Source: Deinococcus sp. KNUC1210
Lineage (GTDB): Bacteria; Deinococcota; Deinococci; Deinococcales; Deinococcaceae
Reading direction: 5' to 3'
DNA length: 64,000 nt
NCBI RefSeq assembly: GCF_022344005.1
Contig: NZ_CP092190.1
Span: 2,185,001-2,249,000 of the forward strand
Shown here: one piece after another, positions 29,378 through 39,790 of the stretch
How the letters are laid out: each line of letters begins with the position of its first letter
Numbering within the stretch: position 1 is the stretch's first letter
Program-made: the position numbers and the translations under genes
Notes under the pieces: generated by a model
Database searches by the model: none
What the model saw: the letters and a program-made list of their open reading frames with translations, nothing else
What the model was told of the DNA's origin: nothing

Positions 29378-29647
29378 ATGACCGCTCCCGACGCGCTCTT
29401 CGATCTGGCGATCAACCGGGCCGCGACCACGCTGGTGGGGCTGGGTTACTTCGGACTGGGGCAGCGGCCCGGTTTGCAGCATGCCGCCGCCGCGCTGAGC
29501 GAGTGGCACGCGCGCACCCGCTTTGCCCGCCGCGTCCCGCTGGAGCAGGTGCGGCGCTGCCTGGAACTGCGTCCGGACGGCAGAGAGTGGTACTGGGAAG
29601 GCGGGCCGGAAGGTGGCTGGCGGGCGGGGAGAGCCGCGTTTCCCTGA
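29378..29647 (+). CDS. Small hypothetical protein
   Basis: An 89-residue protein, MTAPDALFDLAINRAATTLV to RAGRAAFP, rich in Ala, Arg and Gly, with a W-Y-W motif near residue 74. No domain is recognised and no convincing ribosome site is seen. It may follow the DinB-like gene in an operon. The coding call rests mainly on a high-GC, high third-position pattern and an open frame. Confidence 0.4.
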   Translation: MTAPDALFDLAINRAATTLVGLGYFGLGQRPGLQHAAAALSEWHARTRFARRVPLEQVRRCLELRPDGREWYWEGGPEGGWRAGRAAFP

Positions 29648-29704
29648 AGGGCGATGTGCTGGGTGTTGGAAACCGTGTTCCGCTGCCGCACCTCACCCTT
29701 TCCC

Positions 29705-30781
29705 TCACTTCCCGCGCGGCGGCCTGTTCGCACTGCGCGGGTAAAACAGCAGTGCGAGCGGCATATTCGAGCCGTTGGCAGGCATGAACAGCAGGTGCTG
29801 CTGCGGAGCACGGAGTTGCCACAGGAAGGTGGGCGCGGCGGGGTCGAGGAGGGCCTGCCCCTGGCCCAGCAGCACCTGTGACCGCGCCTCTCCGTCTTGC
29901 AGCAGCAGCGTCCCCTGATACAGTCCGCCGCGTGGCGAGGCTGCCAGCAGTCTGCCAGCTGCCCCCTCCAGCCGGATGTCGTAGAGCAGGCCGAAATTTC
30001 CCTTCAGCTGCTGCGCCGCGCCGGTCAACATGTCGCGCCCCTGAAGCGGGGGATCGTCGGAGCCGCCCAGCACCAGGCGAACCGGGGCCGCGCTCGCCGG
30101 GAGCACGAAGCCCAGGGTGCGCTGTGCCGCCGTGAAGGTGCCGCGCTGATGAAAGCGGTCTGGAGCGAGCGTGGGCAGGCTGTCCAGTTGCAGGCTGCCC
30201 GGCTGTTCTTCCTCGCCCACGATCACCACGCTCAGTTCGAGCGGGCCGCTGGTCTCCAGATCGAGCAGCAGGCTCACCACGCTGTCGGGCAGCAGCGGCC
30301 CGGAGTCGTAGAGCGCGGCGCGTTCGCCCGGTTGCAGCGTGCGGCCCGGGCGCGGCCCCGACGCGAAGTAGCGCAGCAGGGTCTGTTGACCGACCAGCGG
30401 ATCAGGCCCGGATACTGTGGCGCTCCCCTGCCGCAGCGGGTTGACCTGGAGAGCCTGCGTTCCGGTGTTGCGGGCCAGCAGCCGCACCCGCGCCGGGGTG
30501 CTCAGGCCGTTGGCATGGTAGGCCAGCACCCGCGCCCGGCCCGTCACGGTGTCGCGGTACAGCAGTCCGCTGGCGGAGGGCGTTTCCGGCGAATCCGAGA
30601 ACAGCAGCGTCACCGGAGCCGACGTGCTGACCACCGGGCGCAGGGCCGGATAGCTGAGAATGGCGCGGTCGGGCGGCGGATCGGGAACGGGGGCCGCCAG
30701 TGCAGGCGCTGCCCACAGCGAAGCCAGCCCCACGCTGCACAGCGTCAGCAGGCGGCGGGCTGTCGGGAAAAACATGAACAT
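29705..30781 (-). CDS. Exported protein of unknown function
   Basis: A 358-residue protein with a signal peptide (MFMFFPTARRLLTLCSVG to the cleavage-like ALAAP). The mature part is rich in Leu, Pro, Ala and Arg, with beta-like segments (VRLLARNTG, RLVLGGSDDPPLQGRDM). No family is recognised. The start ATG 30781 has a TACACT box six bases upstream; a frame reaching 31132 is an overlap with mutM. It lies divergently next to mutM. Confidence 0.55.
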   Translation of the reverse strand: MFMFFPTARRLLTLCSVGLASLWAAPALAAPVPDPPPDRAILSYPALRPVVSTSAPVTLLFSDSPETPSASGLLYRDTVTGRARVLAYHANGLSTPARVRLLARNTGTQALQVNPLRQGSATVSGPDPLVGQQTLLRYFASGPRPGRTLQPGERAALYDSGPLLPDSVVSLLLDLETSGPLELSVVIVGEEEQPGSLQLDSLPTLAPDRFHQRGTFTAAQRTLGFVLPASAAPVRLVLGGSDDPPLQGRDMLTGAAQQLKGNFGLLYDIRLEGAAGRLLAASPRGGLYQGTLLLQDGEARSQVLLGQGQALLDPAAPTFLWQLRAPQQHLLFMPANGSNMPLALLFYPRSANRPPRGK

Positions 30782-30856
30782 GGGCGCAGTGTAGGGCGAG
30801 CTGCTGGTGGTCAAACCGACAAAGCTCCGGCGGTGTGCGGGGCTACACTTCCCTCT

Positions 30857-31711
30857 GTGCCAGAACTTCCAGAAGTCGAGACGACCCGCCTGAAGATCGA
30901 ACCGCTCCTGAAGGGCAGACGGCTGCTGGCAATCGAACACGATGCCCCCCAGCGTTACCGCGATACCGAGCTGGCGCAGGGCCGGACGGTATCGCGGCTG
31001 TCGCGGCGCGGGAAATACCTGCTGCTCGAACTCGAAGACCCGGATCAGGAACCGCTGGAACTGATCGTGCATCTGGGAATGACCGGGGGCTTTCGTCTGG
31101 AACCGTCGAAACATACCCGTGTGACGCTGCATCTGGAGGATGAGAACGGCCCCTCGGCGCTGTATTTTCAGGACTCGCGAAAGTTCGGCAAGATGGCCGT
31201 GGTGCGGCCCGGCAGCTATGCGGGAATGCCCACGCTCGCCAACATGGGACCCGAGCCGCTGTCCCCCGACTTCGAGGAGGAGAGCTTCGTGCAGAGGGTG
31301 GCGGGTCAGGGCCGCATGATCAAGCCCTGGCTGCTGTCACAGCTTCCGGTGGCGGGAGTGGGCAACATCTACGCCGACGAGAGCCTGTGGCGTGCCCGCC
31401 TGCATCCCGCCCAGACGCGCCTGAGCAGTGCCGAAGCCGCCGCGCTGTACGGGGCCATCCGGACCACCATGCAGGAAGCGGTTCTGGCGGGCGGCAGCAC
31501 CCTGTCAGACGGCAGCTATGCCCAGCCAGACGGCGTGAGCGGCCTGTTCCAGATGCGCCACAACGTCTATGACCGCGCCGGGCAGCCGTGCAACCGCTGC
31601 GGCGTGCCCATCGAGAAGATCGTGCTGGCGCAGCGGGGCACGCACTTCTGCCCGCACTGCCAGGTGCTGGACGGCAGAGAGGAAGCGTCAGCCGGTCACA
31701 GGGGAGAATAA
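30857..31711 (+). CDS. mutM: Formamidopyrimidine-DNA glycosylase (Fpg)
   Basis: A 284-residue base-excision repair enzyme that removes 8-oxoguanine and formamidopyrimidines. The mature N-terminus is the catalytic PELPEVETT. It has the helix-two-turn-helix segment PVAGVGNIYADESLW and a C-terminal zinc finger CNRCG to CPHC. It starts at GTG 30857: the family requires Pro at residue 2, and a TACACT box lies seven bases upstream. A longer frame begins at 29897 but is only antisense overlap. Confidence 0.95.
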   Translation: MPELPEVETTRLKIEPLLKGRRLLAIEHDAPQRYRDTELAQGRTVSRLSRRGKYLLLELEDPDQEPLELIVHLGMTGGFRLEPSKHTRVTLHLEDENGPSALYFQDSRKFGKMAVVRPGSYAGMPTLANMGPEPLSPDFEEESFVQRVAGQGRMIKPWLLSQLPVAGVGNIYADESLWRARLHPAQTRLSSAEAAALYGAIRTTMQEAVLAGGSTLSDGSYAQPDGVSGLFQMRHNVYDRAGQPCNRCGVPIEKIVLAQRGTHFCPHCQVLDGREEASAGHRGE

Positions 31712-31825
31712 GCACCGCTCCTCTGTGCCTTCCCTCAGAACGGCTTTTTCTTCAGACGAGCAACAGGCGGGCATTCCTTCAGCGAGGCCCGACCCTTCAT
31801 CCCAGACCTTCAAAGGAGCTTCCAG

Positions 31826-32470
31826 ATGACCGATCTGACCGACCTGCGCCTGAGCTATACCCGCGCCGAACTGCACAGGCGCGACCTGAACGCCGATCCG
31901 CTGGCCCAGTTTCAGGGCTGGCTCCAGGAGGCGCTGGCTGCCGATCTGCCGGAACCCTACGCTGTCTCGCTCGCCACCGCCGACGAAACCGGGCGGCCCA
32001 GCGTGCGGACCGTGTTGCTGCGCGGCGCAGATGCCCAGGGCTTCACGGTGTACAGCAACTACCAGAGCCACAAGGGGCGAGATCTGGCCGTCAATCCGCA
32101 GGCCGAACTGCTGTTCTACTGGCCCCAGCAGGAGCGGCAGGTGCGAATCTACGGGCGGGTCGAGCGGCTGGACGACGACGAGAGCAGCGCCTATTTCCAC
32201 AAGCGCCCCCGCGAGAGCCAGCTGGCCGCGCACGCCAGCGACCCGCAGAGTGCTCCCATCGCCAGCCGAGCCGAACTGGACGCCAAATTTGCGGCGCTGG
32301 AGGCCCGCTTCCCCGAAGGCGTCACGATTCCCCGGCCCGAGTTCTGGGGCGGCTACCGGGTGCGGCCCGGCAGCTACGAATTCTGGCAGGGCCGTGCCAA
32401 CCGGATGCACGACCGATTCGAGTACCTGCGAGACGGCGAGGGCTGGAGAATCACCCGCCTGATGCCGTAA
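31826..32470 (+). CDS. pdxH: Pyridoxamine 5'-phosphate oxidase
   Basis: A 214-residue FMN enzyme that converts pyridoxine or pyridoxamine phosphate to pyridoxal 5'-phosphate. It has [38 protein letters not shown], the FMN-binding [26 protein letters not shown], and the C-terminal [20 protein letters not shown] and HDRFEY signatures. A GGAGC site precedes ATG 31826. It follows mutM after 114 bases. Confidence 0.93.
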   Translation: MTDLTDLRLSYTRAELHRRDLNADPLAQFQGWLQEALAADLPEPYAVSLATADETGRPSVRTVLLRGADAQGFTVYSNYQSHKGRDLAVNPQAELLFYWPQQERQVRIYGRVERLDDDESSAYFHKRPRESQLAAHASDPQSAPIASRAELDAKFAALEARFPEGVTIPRPEFWGGYRVRPGSYEFWQGRANRMHDRFEYLRDGEGWRITRLMP

Positions 32471-32489
32471 GCACAGGGCGTCTGCCGGA

Positions 32490-35266
32490 TTAGCGCTGCG
32501 GCATCTGGAACGAAGACAGCTCTCCTGCGGTCATGGGGGCCGCGAAGTAGTAGCCCTGCGCGGTCTCCACGCCCGCGTGTTCCAGCAGCGCGAACTGTTC
32601 AGCGGTTTCCACGCCCACGGCGGTGACGCTCAGGCCCAGGGACGAGGCCAGCAGCGCGGTACCCTGAAGCAGCTTGTAGGCACGCGGGTTGTCGAGGCGG
32701 GCCACGAAGCTGGGGTGCAGCTTCACGCCGCTGATCGGAAAGCGCTCCAGGCTGGTCAGGCTGGAAGCACCGTCACCGAAATCATCGACCACGATGCTCG
32801 CGCCCAGTTCGCGCAGGCGGGTCAGCAGATTCAGGGTGCGCTGCGAGAAGTGCAGCAGGCTGTCGGCACTCAGCTCGAAGTTGGGTGCGCCGTATTCCTC
32901 CAGCAGCGGAAACAGGCGTTCCAGATCGTCCTGGCGCAGCAGTTCGTCCTGGCTCAGATTTACGCTCACCGGAACGTCCAGGCCCTGTTGCCGCCAGATG
33001 GCGCGGGCTTCGAGCGCCCGGCGCACCACCCATTCTCCGAGATCGCTGATGATGGCGCTGCGGGAGGCCAGCGGCAGAAACGCGGGCGGAGCCAGCAGGC
33101 CCAGTTTGGGGTGATTCCAGCGCAGCAGCGCTTCGGCCCCCAACACCGTCCGGTCTTTCAGCGACACCATCGGCTGATAACTGAGGCGCAGTTCGCCGCG
33201 TTCCAGGGCACCGGGCAGCTCGCTCTGAAGCTGAAAATCGCGGGCGACTTCGGAGCGCAGCGCGTCGTGGTAGATCATGCCGCCAGCACGCACGGCGCGT
33301 GAACCGGGGGTCGTGCGCTGGATGTAGTGCAGGGCTGTTTCGGCCTCTCCCAGCAGCGCTTCCGGGTCGTTGCCGATCACGCCGCTGGTGGCTCCCAGAT
33401 TGAAATTCAGGGGCAGCTCACGCCCCGCCATGGTGAAGGGAATCTGGAGATGGTGCTGAAGCGAGCGCAGGTCTTCTTCGAGCTGGGTGCTGGGCGCACC
33501 GCCGAACGGCTCTTCTACGTGCGCCCCGGCCTGAAGCGTCACCGCTTTTCTGGGGGTGGGCTTGTCGCGGCCACGGCTGCCCCCGCTGAACTGAAGAGGC
33601 GGCGTATACGCCAGGATGAAGGTATCGTCGCTCAGGCGGGCGGCCACCAGGTGTTCGCGCCAGGTCAGCAGGCGGGCAGCCAGCTGCACCAGCAGCGCGT
33701 CGCTCGGCACCCGGCCCAGCGAGGCGGTCAGGGCCGGAAAGCCGCTGATATCGACGGCCAGCAACGAAACGTGGGTCTGCTGCCCCAGCTCCAGCAGCCG
33801 GGAACGCATGCCTGCGCGGTTGAACAGCCCGGTCAGCCCGTCGTGCAGCGTGTCGTGGCGCAGCCGGGCTTCCATGCGCCGCAGCGACGAAACGTCACGC
33901 AGCGTCATCAGCAGACCGTGACGCTGACCTTCAAGGACGGGCAGCACGCTCGTCTGGATGCGAACCGTGCGCCGCACCCCGACCGCGCTGACGAGCAGCA
34001 CCTCACGGTCGGTCGGCAGGCTGCTCTGCGTCCATATCGGCAGATCAAGGACCTGCTGCCCCGCCACGTCGTACATCTGAATGCCCATCTCGCGCAGCAG
34101 TCGGTCGAGCGGTGCGCCGCTGAGCTGCGACACTTCCAGCCCCAGCAGGGTGGCGGCTTCCTCGTTCACCAGGGTGACTCTGCCCGCCGCGTTCAGCAGC
34201 AGGGTGGCCTCGCTGCTGCGGGCCAGAATCTGCTGAATCAGGCTGCGCTGGAGGGCGGCCTGCTCCTCCATATCGCGCAGCGGAGCCAGATCGTGCCCCT
34301 GCGCCACCAGCAGGCCAGCGCCCTGGCCCTCGCCGTGCAGACTCAGGCGCAGCAGACCGCCGTGCAGCAGCGCCACATCGGTGCTGGCAGGCTCGCCCCG
34401 GCTCGCCAGCATGACCAGCTCGCGGATCTGACCGCTGTGCTCCCAGCAGGGCCATTCCCACAGCGGCATTCCCAGCACCTCGGCCTGCGACATGGCGACC
34501 AGCGCCATCAGGGCGCTGCTGGCGTTCTGCACACGTCCAGTGCCGTCCATCACGGCCAGCAGCGCGGTGCTGTCGTCGAGCAGGCTGTCGAGCTGGCTCG
34601 CCAGATGGCGCTCCTGGCTGGCGTCCTGACTCGTCCACAGCACGCCGATTCCCTGCGCGTCGAAGAAAGGACGGGCCTCGCCGCGCATCCACAGCACCGC
34701 CTGATCTGCTCCACTGCCGCGTTCCAGGCGCTCCAGCGGCAGGTGCACCGCCTGACCGCGCAGCGCCCTGTCGAGCAGCCCCGGCAGTTGCCCGCGTGCC
34801 GGGAAAACCTCGCTGACGCTCTGCCCGAGCACCTGTTCCTGGACCAGCCCGTACAGCGCCAGAAAGTGTCGGCTGACCTGACGAAACTTCAGCTCGGCGT
34901 CGAGCCACGCCACCGGAGCGGGCAGATGTGTCAGCAGCAGGCTCAGGTCATGGTCGTGGCGGCTGTGCTGTACCGATTTGAGCAGCAGATTCAGCAGCGA
35001 CGAAACCGGCTCGGGCACGCTGTCTTTCGACCATAGCAGGCCCAGGAGCGCGCCGTCGCGGTTGAGCCAGCGCAGTTCGCCCGCGTCGAGCCATTCCTCG
35101 GGGGCGACAGTTCTGCGCCCAGTCCCAGCGGAGGAGCGTCGGCAGTGATATGAAAGACCTGACCGTTGACCGGTGCCAGCAGCGACGCCTGCGGTGCGTG
35201 GAGCCGGATCAGGTCGCGCAACGTCCCGAGCAGAATTTGTTGTGAGTCGGTAGGACTGAGCATCAT
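32490..35266 (-). CDS. PAS-GGDEF-EAL signalling protein, frameshifted near the N-terminus
   Basis: About 925 residues once corrected. The start is ATG 35266 (MMLSPTDSQQILLGTL). The frame changes at five G at 35100-35104 on the plus strand; adding one restores SPPEEWLDAGELRWLN. Several PAS-like domains (about residues 125-520) precede a GGDEF-like domain: DTLHDGLTGLFNRAGM matches the entry motif, but I see no GGDEF catalytic loop, so it is probably inactive. An EAL-type phosphodiesterase domain follows with GAEALLRWNHP, NLSQDELLRQDD, VDDFGDGASSLTSLE and VETAEQF. The likely net activity is breakdown of cyclic di-GMP, with PAS sensing. Confidence 0.8.
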
Positions 35267-35379
35267 ATGGGGAAAGATCCGGGCGCCCGCAGCAGGGGCA
35301 GGAAGTGGAGGTGGGCAACAGGAACCACCGAGAGAGATGTGAAGGGCTTGCGATGAACTAGAGAAGAGTAAGTATTCAT
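35263..35379 (-). CDS. Possible 38-residue upstream ORF coupled to the PAS-GGDEF-EAL gene
   Basis: An ORF from ATG 35379 (MNTYSSLVHRKPFTSLS to APGSFPI) with a good ribosome site (GGAGAAAGGA, 7 bases before it). Its TGA overlaps the ATGATG start of the signalling gene by four bases, as in translationally coupled pairs. It has no obvious amino-acid bias. It could be a regulatory upstream ORF or simply an unused frame. Confidence 0.35.
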   Translation of the reverse strand: MNTYSSLVHRKPFTSLSVVPVAHLHFLPLLRAPGSFPI

Positions 35380-35677
35380 GCTCGTCCTTTCTCCGGCTCT
35401 CTGGATGAGACACGGGAAAACAGGCACGCGGCGTTGTGTGCCGGTGGCGCTAGAGCGAGTATGCCCCTCCGGTTCTTGCAGATTTCGTACATCGTGCCTC
35501 TCATGAGGCTGTGCCATGTGGACAGCCAACCAGAAGTCGTCGTGCACGTCTCAGAGGGCGTTACAGGCCGCCCATCCCACAGGCTCGCCGCGTCTGACAT
35601 GAGAAGAAAGCCTCAGGCATTCCCCGACGTTCTGACATGGTGTTCTGACACCGCGTCAAACGTTCTAGGGTAGAGCC
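35380..35677. other. Intergenic region before gntK
   Basis: About 300 bases between the divergent signalling and gluconokinase genes. No gene is seen. Two copies of GTTCTGACA lie at about 35626-35649, just before the gntK -10 box, and a related GTCAAACGTTCT follows. They may be a repressor site, but nothing shows which regulator. Confidence 0.35.
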
Positions 35678-36166
35678 ATGAATGCAGTCATCGTGATGGG
35701 TGTGAGTGGCAGCGGCAAGAGCACGGTGGGCCAGCGAACGGCAGAGCGCCTGGACTGGCCCTTTCTCGATGCGGACGATTTTCATACCCCGGAGGCCAGA
35801 GCGAAGATGGCACGCGGCGAGGGGCTGAACGACGCCGACCGCCTGCCCTGGCTGGCCCGCCTGAAGGCCGAACTGGACGCCAGACCCGCCGGGGTCGTGC
35901 TGGCCTGTTCCGCACTGAAGCGCCACTACCGCGACGTGCTGGCCGGGCCGGGCGTGCAGTTCGTGTATCTGAGGGTGCCGCGTTCGCTGCTGGAAACCCG
36001 TCTCACCGCCCGGCAGCAGCATTACGCCGGGCTGTCGCTGTTGCCCTCGCAGCTCGCGGCCCTGGAAGAACCCGCCCCGGACGAAGGGGCGCTGACGCTG
36101 GACGTGCAGCCGGAAGACACAGCCGGAGATCTGGCGCAGCGTGCGCTGGAACACCTGAACGGCTGA
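35678..36166 (+). CDS. gntK: Gluconokinase
   Basis: A 162-residue P-loop kinase that phosphorylates gluconate to 6-phosphogluconate. It has the Walker A motif MGVSGSGKSTVGQ, the family DADDFHTPEARAKMARGEGLND, LPWLARL, CSALKRHYRD and FVYLRVPRSLL. The TAGGGT box lies six bases before ATG 35678, suggesting a leaderless mRNA. It is a stand-alone gene. Confidence 0.9.
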   Translation: MNAVIVMGVSGSGKSTVGQRTAERLDWPFLDADDFHTPEARAKMARGEGLNDADRLPWLARLKAELDARPAGVVLACSALKRHYRDVLAGPGVQFVYLRVPRSLLETRLTARQQHYAGLSLLPSQLAALEEPAPDEGALTLDVQPEDTAGDLAQRALEHLNG

Positions 36167-36196
36167 AGCTCAGCGTGGCTCAGGGCGGGAAAGAGG

Positions 36197-37393
36197 TCAG
36201 CTCAGTTTGGCCTTGAATTCGTCGTACCCGAACGTTTTTACGCGCTCATAGCTGCCGTCCAGGTGCCAGATGCCGATGTCGGGGTGCTTGACGCCGTTGA
36301 AAAAGCTGGTTTTGACCATCGTGTAGTGAATCATGTCGTCGAAGACCACCCGGTCGCCGACCTTCAGTTCGCCTGCAAAGCTGTATTCCCCGATGATGTC
36401 GCCCGCCAGACAGGTGGTGCCGCCCAGCAGGTACGTGTAAGGCAGCTCGCCCGCGTTCTGTGCGCCCAGGACGCGTGGGCGGTAGGGCATTTCCAGCACG
36501 TCGGGCATGTGGGCCGAGGCCGAGATGTCGAGTAGCGCCGAATCTTTGACATTGTGTACCACGTCCAGCACGCTGCTGACCAGCCATCCGGTCTGCCACC
36601 CGAAGGCGCTGCCGGGTTCCAGAATCACCTGCACATTCCAGGTTTCACGGAAGGTCTTCACCACGCGGATCAGCCGCGCCGTGTCGTAGCCCGCCCGCGT
36701 CATCAGGTGGCCGCCGCCGAAATTCACCCACTGCATTCGCGGCAGGAATTCACCGAATTTTTCCTCCAGCACCGCCAGCGTGCGTTCCAGCGTATCGGAG
36801 TCGTTCTCGCACAGGCTGTGGAAATGCAGGCCGTCGATGCCGTCCAGCAGATCGGGGCGGAACTCGGCGCGGGTCACGCCCAGCCGCGAGAACGGGCCAG
36901 CCGGGTTGTACAGATCGGTCTCGACCTCGCCGTATTCGTGGTTGACCCGGATGCCCACCGCCAGCCGTTTGCCCGCCGCCCGCGCCGCCTGCACCTGGGG
37001 CCGAAAGCGCTCCCACTGCGAGAAGCTGTTGAAGGTCAGGTGATCGGCCAGCTTCAGCAGCTCCGGAAAGTCCTCGTCCGAGTAGGCCGGGGCATATACG
37101 TGCACCTCGCCCTGCATTTCCTCTTTCGCCAGCCGCGCCTCGTTCAGACTGCTGGCGGTCGCGCCGCTGATGCCATACTCGCGCAGCAGCGGAAAAGTGC
37201 TCCACATCGAATAGCCCTTGAAGGCCACGATGATCTGTGCGCCCGACGCCGCCTGAACCTGTGAAATCAGGGACAGATTGCGCCGCAGCCGCGACTCGTC
37301 GAGCACATAGGCGGGGCTGGGAATGCTGGCCCAATCGATCTGAGTTTCGGGCAGGATGTCGGGAAGCGGCAGGTCGGCGGCAGGCGTGGTCAT
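36197..37393 (-). CDS. nspC: Carboxynorspermidine decarboxylase
   Basis: A 398-residue PLP enzyme of the alanine-racemase-fold decarboxylases. The PLP lysine is in IIVAFKGYSMWSTFPLL, followed by the glycine-rich VNFGGGHLMTR and the LGGTTCLAGDIIG segment with the catalytic cysteine. It makes norspermidine or spermidine from the carboxy form. The partner enzyme, carboxynorspermidine synthase, is at 62166-63383. The TACCCT box six bases upstream of ATG 37393 fits leaderless expression. Confidence 0.92.
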   Translation of the reverse strand: MTTPAADLPLPDILPETQIDWASIPSPAYVLDESRLRRNLSLISQVQAASGAQIIVAFKGYSMWSTFPLLREYGISGATASSLNEARLAKEEMQGEVHVYAPAYSDEDFPELLKLADHLTFNSFSQWERFRPQVQAARAAGKRLAVGIRVNHEYGEVETDLYNPAGPFSRLGVTRAEFRPDLLDGIDGLHFHSLCENDSDTLERTLAVLEEKFGEFLPRMQWVNFGGGHLMTRAGYDTARLIRVVKTFRETWNVQVILEPGSAFGWQTGWLVSSVLDVVHNVKDSALLDISASAHMPDVLEMPYRPRVLGAQNAGELPYTYLLGGTTCLAGDIIGEYSFAGELKVGDRVVFDDMIHYTMVKTSFFNGVKHPDIGIWHLDGSYERVKTFGYDEFKAKLS

Positions 37394-37438
37394 GCCCTCA
37401 GGGTACAGGGTGAGCGCGGTGCAGACGGTAAGGAAAGT

Positions 37439-38293
37439 TCAGGGGGAATCTTCGTTCTGATCGGGTGGCGGATACACCGCGCCCGAAAAGATACTCAGGC
37501 GGCCTTCGGTCAGGGCATAGGTCGCGCCGATCAGGTCGCCCCGGTGCTGGGTAAACCACGTCCTGTACTTCGGGGCTTTGGGAAAGATCTGGGTGTTCAG
37601 CACCTTTTCGGCCTCCAGCCCTCGTCCCGCTACGACCATGTTGCCGTAGTACCCGCCCAGCTGAGATTTGACGCCCTCCTCGTCAACGTCGGTGTTCCCC
37701 GTCGACGTTTTCAGGGCCGCTTGCAACTGCTTCAGGTAGTCGGCGGCCAGATTTCCCGGGATGTAGGCATAGGCGCGGGTGCGGTCGGCCAGCCGCAGAC
37801 CGTCCCAGCCGAGTACGCCCCCGATGGCAGGACTGCTGGCAAAACTCCAGTCGTAATACGCCAGACTGTCGCTGTAGAACATGATTTCCTTGGTGCCGTC
37901 CTTGTTCAGATCGCGGAACGACGCCGGGTAGTTGCCCTGTGCCAGCTCTCCGATATTTTCCAGCCGCCCGTTGTCCTGGGTATAGATCAGTGTTGTGGTG
38001 CAGCAGTGCGCCCCGCCGCTGAATAGCGTGATGACCAGTTCTGGCAGCCCACCGGGCCGCAGCGGCTGGAGTTCGGTGCTGATCATGTCGTCTTTGATAC
38101 TCAGCAGCGTTTTGTTGCCCTGTTTCAGTTTCAGCGTGCCCTGCACGTAAGTGCTGTCGGTCGGCAGCGAATTCGGCGTGGTTTGCAGGGTGTAGCGGCC
38201 CCAGCTCTTCACGGGCGGCGGGTCGGACTGGGCGACAGCAGCAGACAGCAGCAGGGCCAGCGCAGGCATGATCCAGCGGTGAGGAGTGGGCAC
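37439..38293 (-). CDS. Exported protein of unknown function
   Basis: About 284 residues, with a signal peptide (MPTPHRWIMPALALLLSAAV then AQS). I choose GTG 38293 because a TAGCGT box lies 7 bases upstream; ATG 38269 is an alternative. The mature part has LVITLFSGGAHCCTTTLIY and RDLNKDGTKEIMFY, a calcium-binding-like EF-hand loop (DLNKDGTKE) typical of VCBS/FG-GAP-like repeats. It may bind calcium or act in the cell envelope. No clear function. Confidence 0.55.
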   Translation of the reverse strand: MPTPHRWIMPALALLLSAAVAQSDPPPVKSWGRYTLQTTPNSLPTDSTYVQGTLKLKQGNKTLLSIKDDMISTELQPLRPGGLPELVITLFSGGAHCCTTTLIYTQDNGRLENIGELAQGNYPASFRDLNKDGTKEIMFYSDSLAYYDWSFASSPAIGGVLGWDGLRLADRTRAYAYIPGNLAADYLKQLQAALKTSTGNTDVDEEGVKSQLGGYYGNMVVAGRGLEAEKVLNTQIFPKAPKYRTWFTQHRGDLIGATYALTEGRLSIFSGAVYPPPDQNEDSP

Positions 38294-38353
38294 GCCTTCC
38301 ACGCTAAAGCGGCCCACACCGATGTACAAGAGTTTGGCTGCTTGAGCTGTTCT

Positions 38354-39502
<1,149 letters not shown>

Positions 39503-39790
39503 GACCAACAGTGTAACGGCCCCGGTCCGAACTTTTGCGCGGCACGCCTGTTCAGGAAAGTGGAGGAATGAGCTGCCCAATTCACAGGAAGGGTAAGAAA
39601 AGCTAAGATGCCTTTACTCTGTACGGCTGTATTGTTTTACTTTCCAGGACTCTTTCTCCAGTGCTGTTTCCTGCCGCTCTCTCAGTGCCGTGTTCTGCGA
39701 TTCTTTCGCTCGCTCTTCCTTATCTCCCACAAAAATTACCCTCTACTTCCTCTTTCCATCATCCTGTATCACCTTCAGTGGGGTAAGTTT

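Noticed and set aside
32490..35266. An active diguanylate cyclase in the PAS-GGDEF-EAL protein
   Set aside because: The domain entry motif is present but the GGDEF active-site loop is not visible, so I treat it as degenerate.
35267..35677. Cyclic-di-GMP riboswitch before the signalling gene
   Set aside because: None of the conserved GEMM-type core bases could be matched on either strand.
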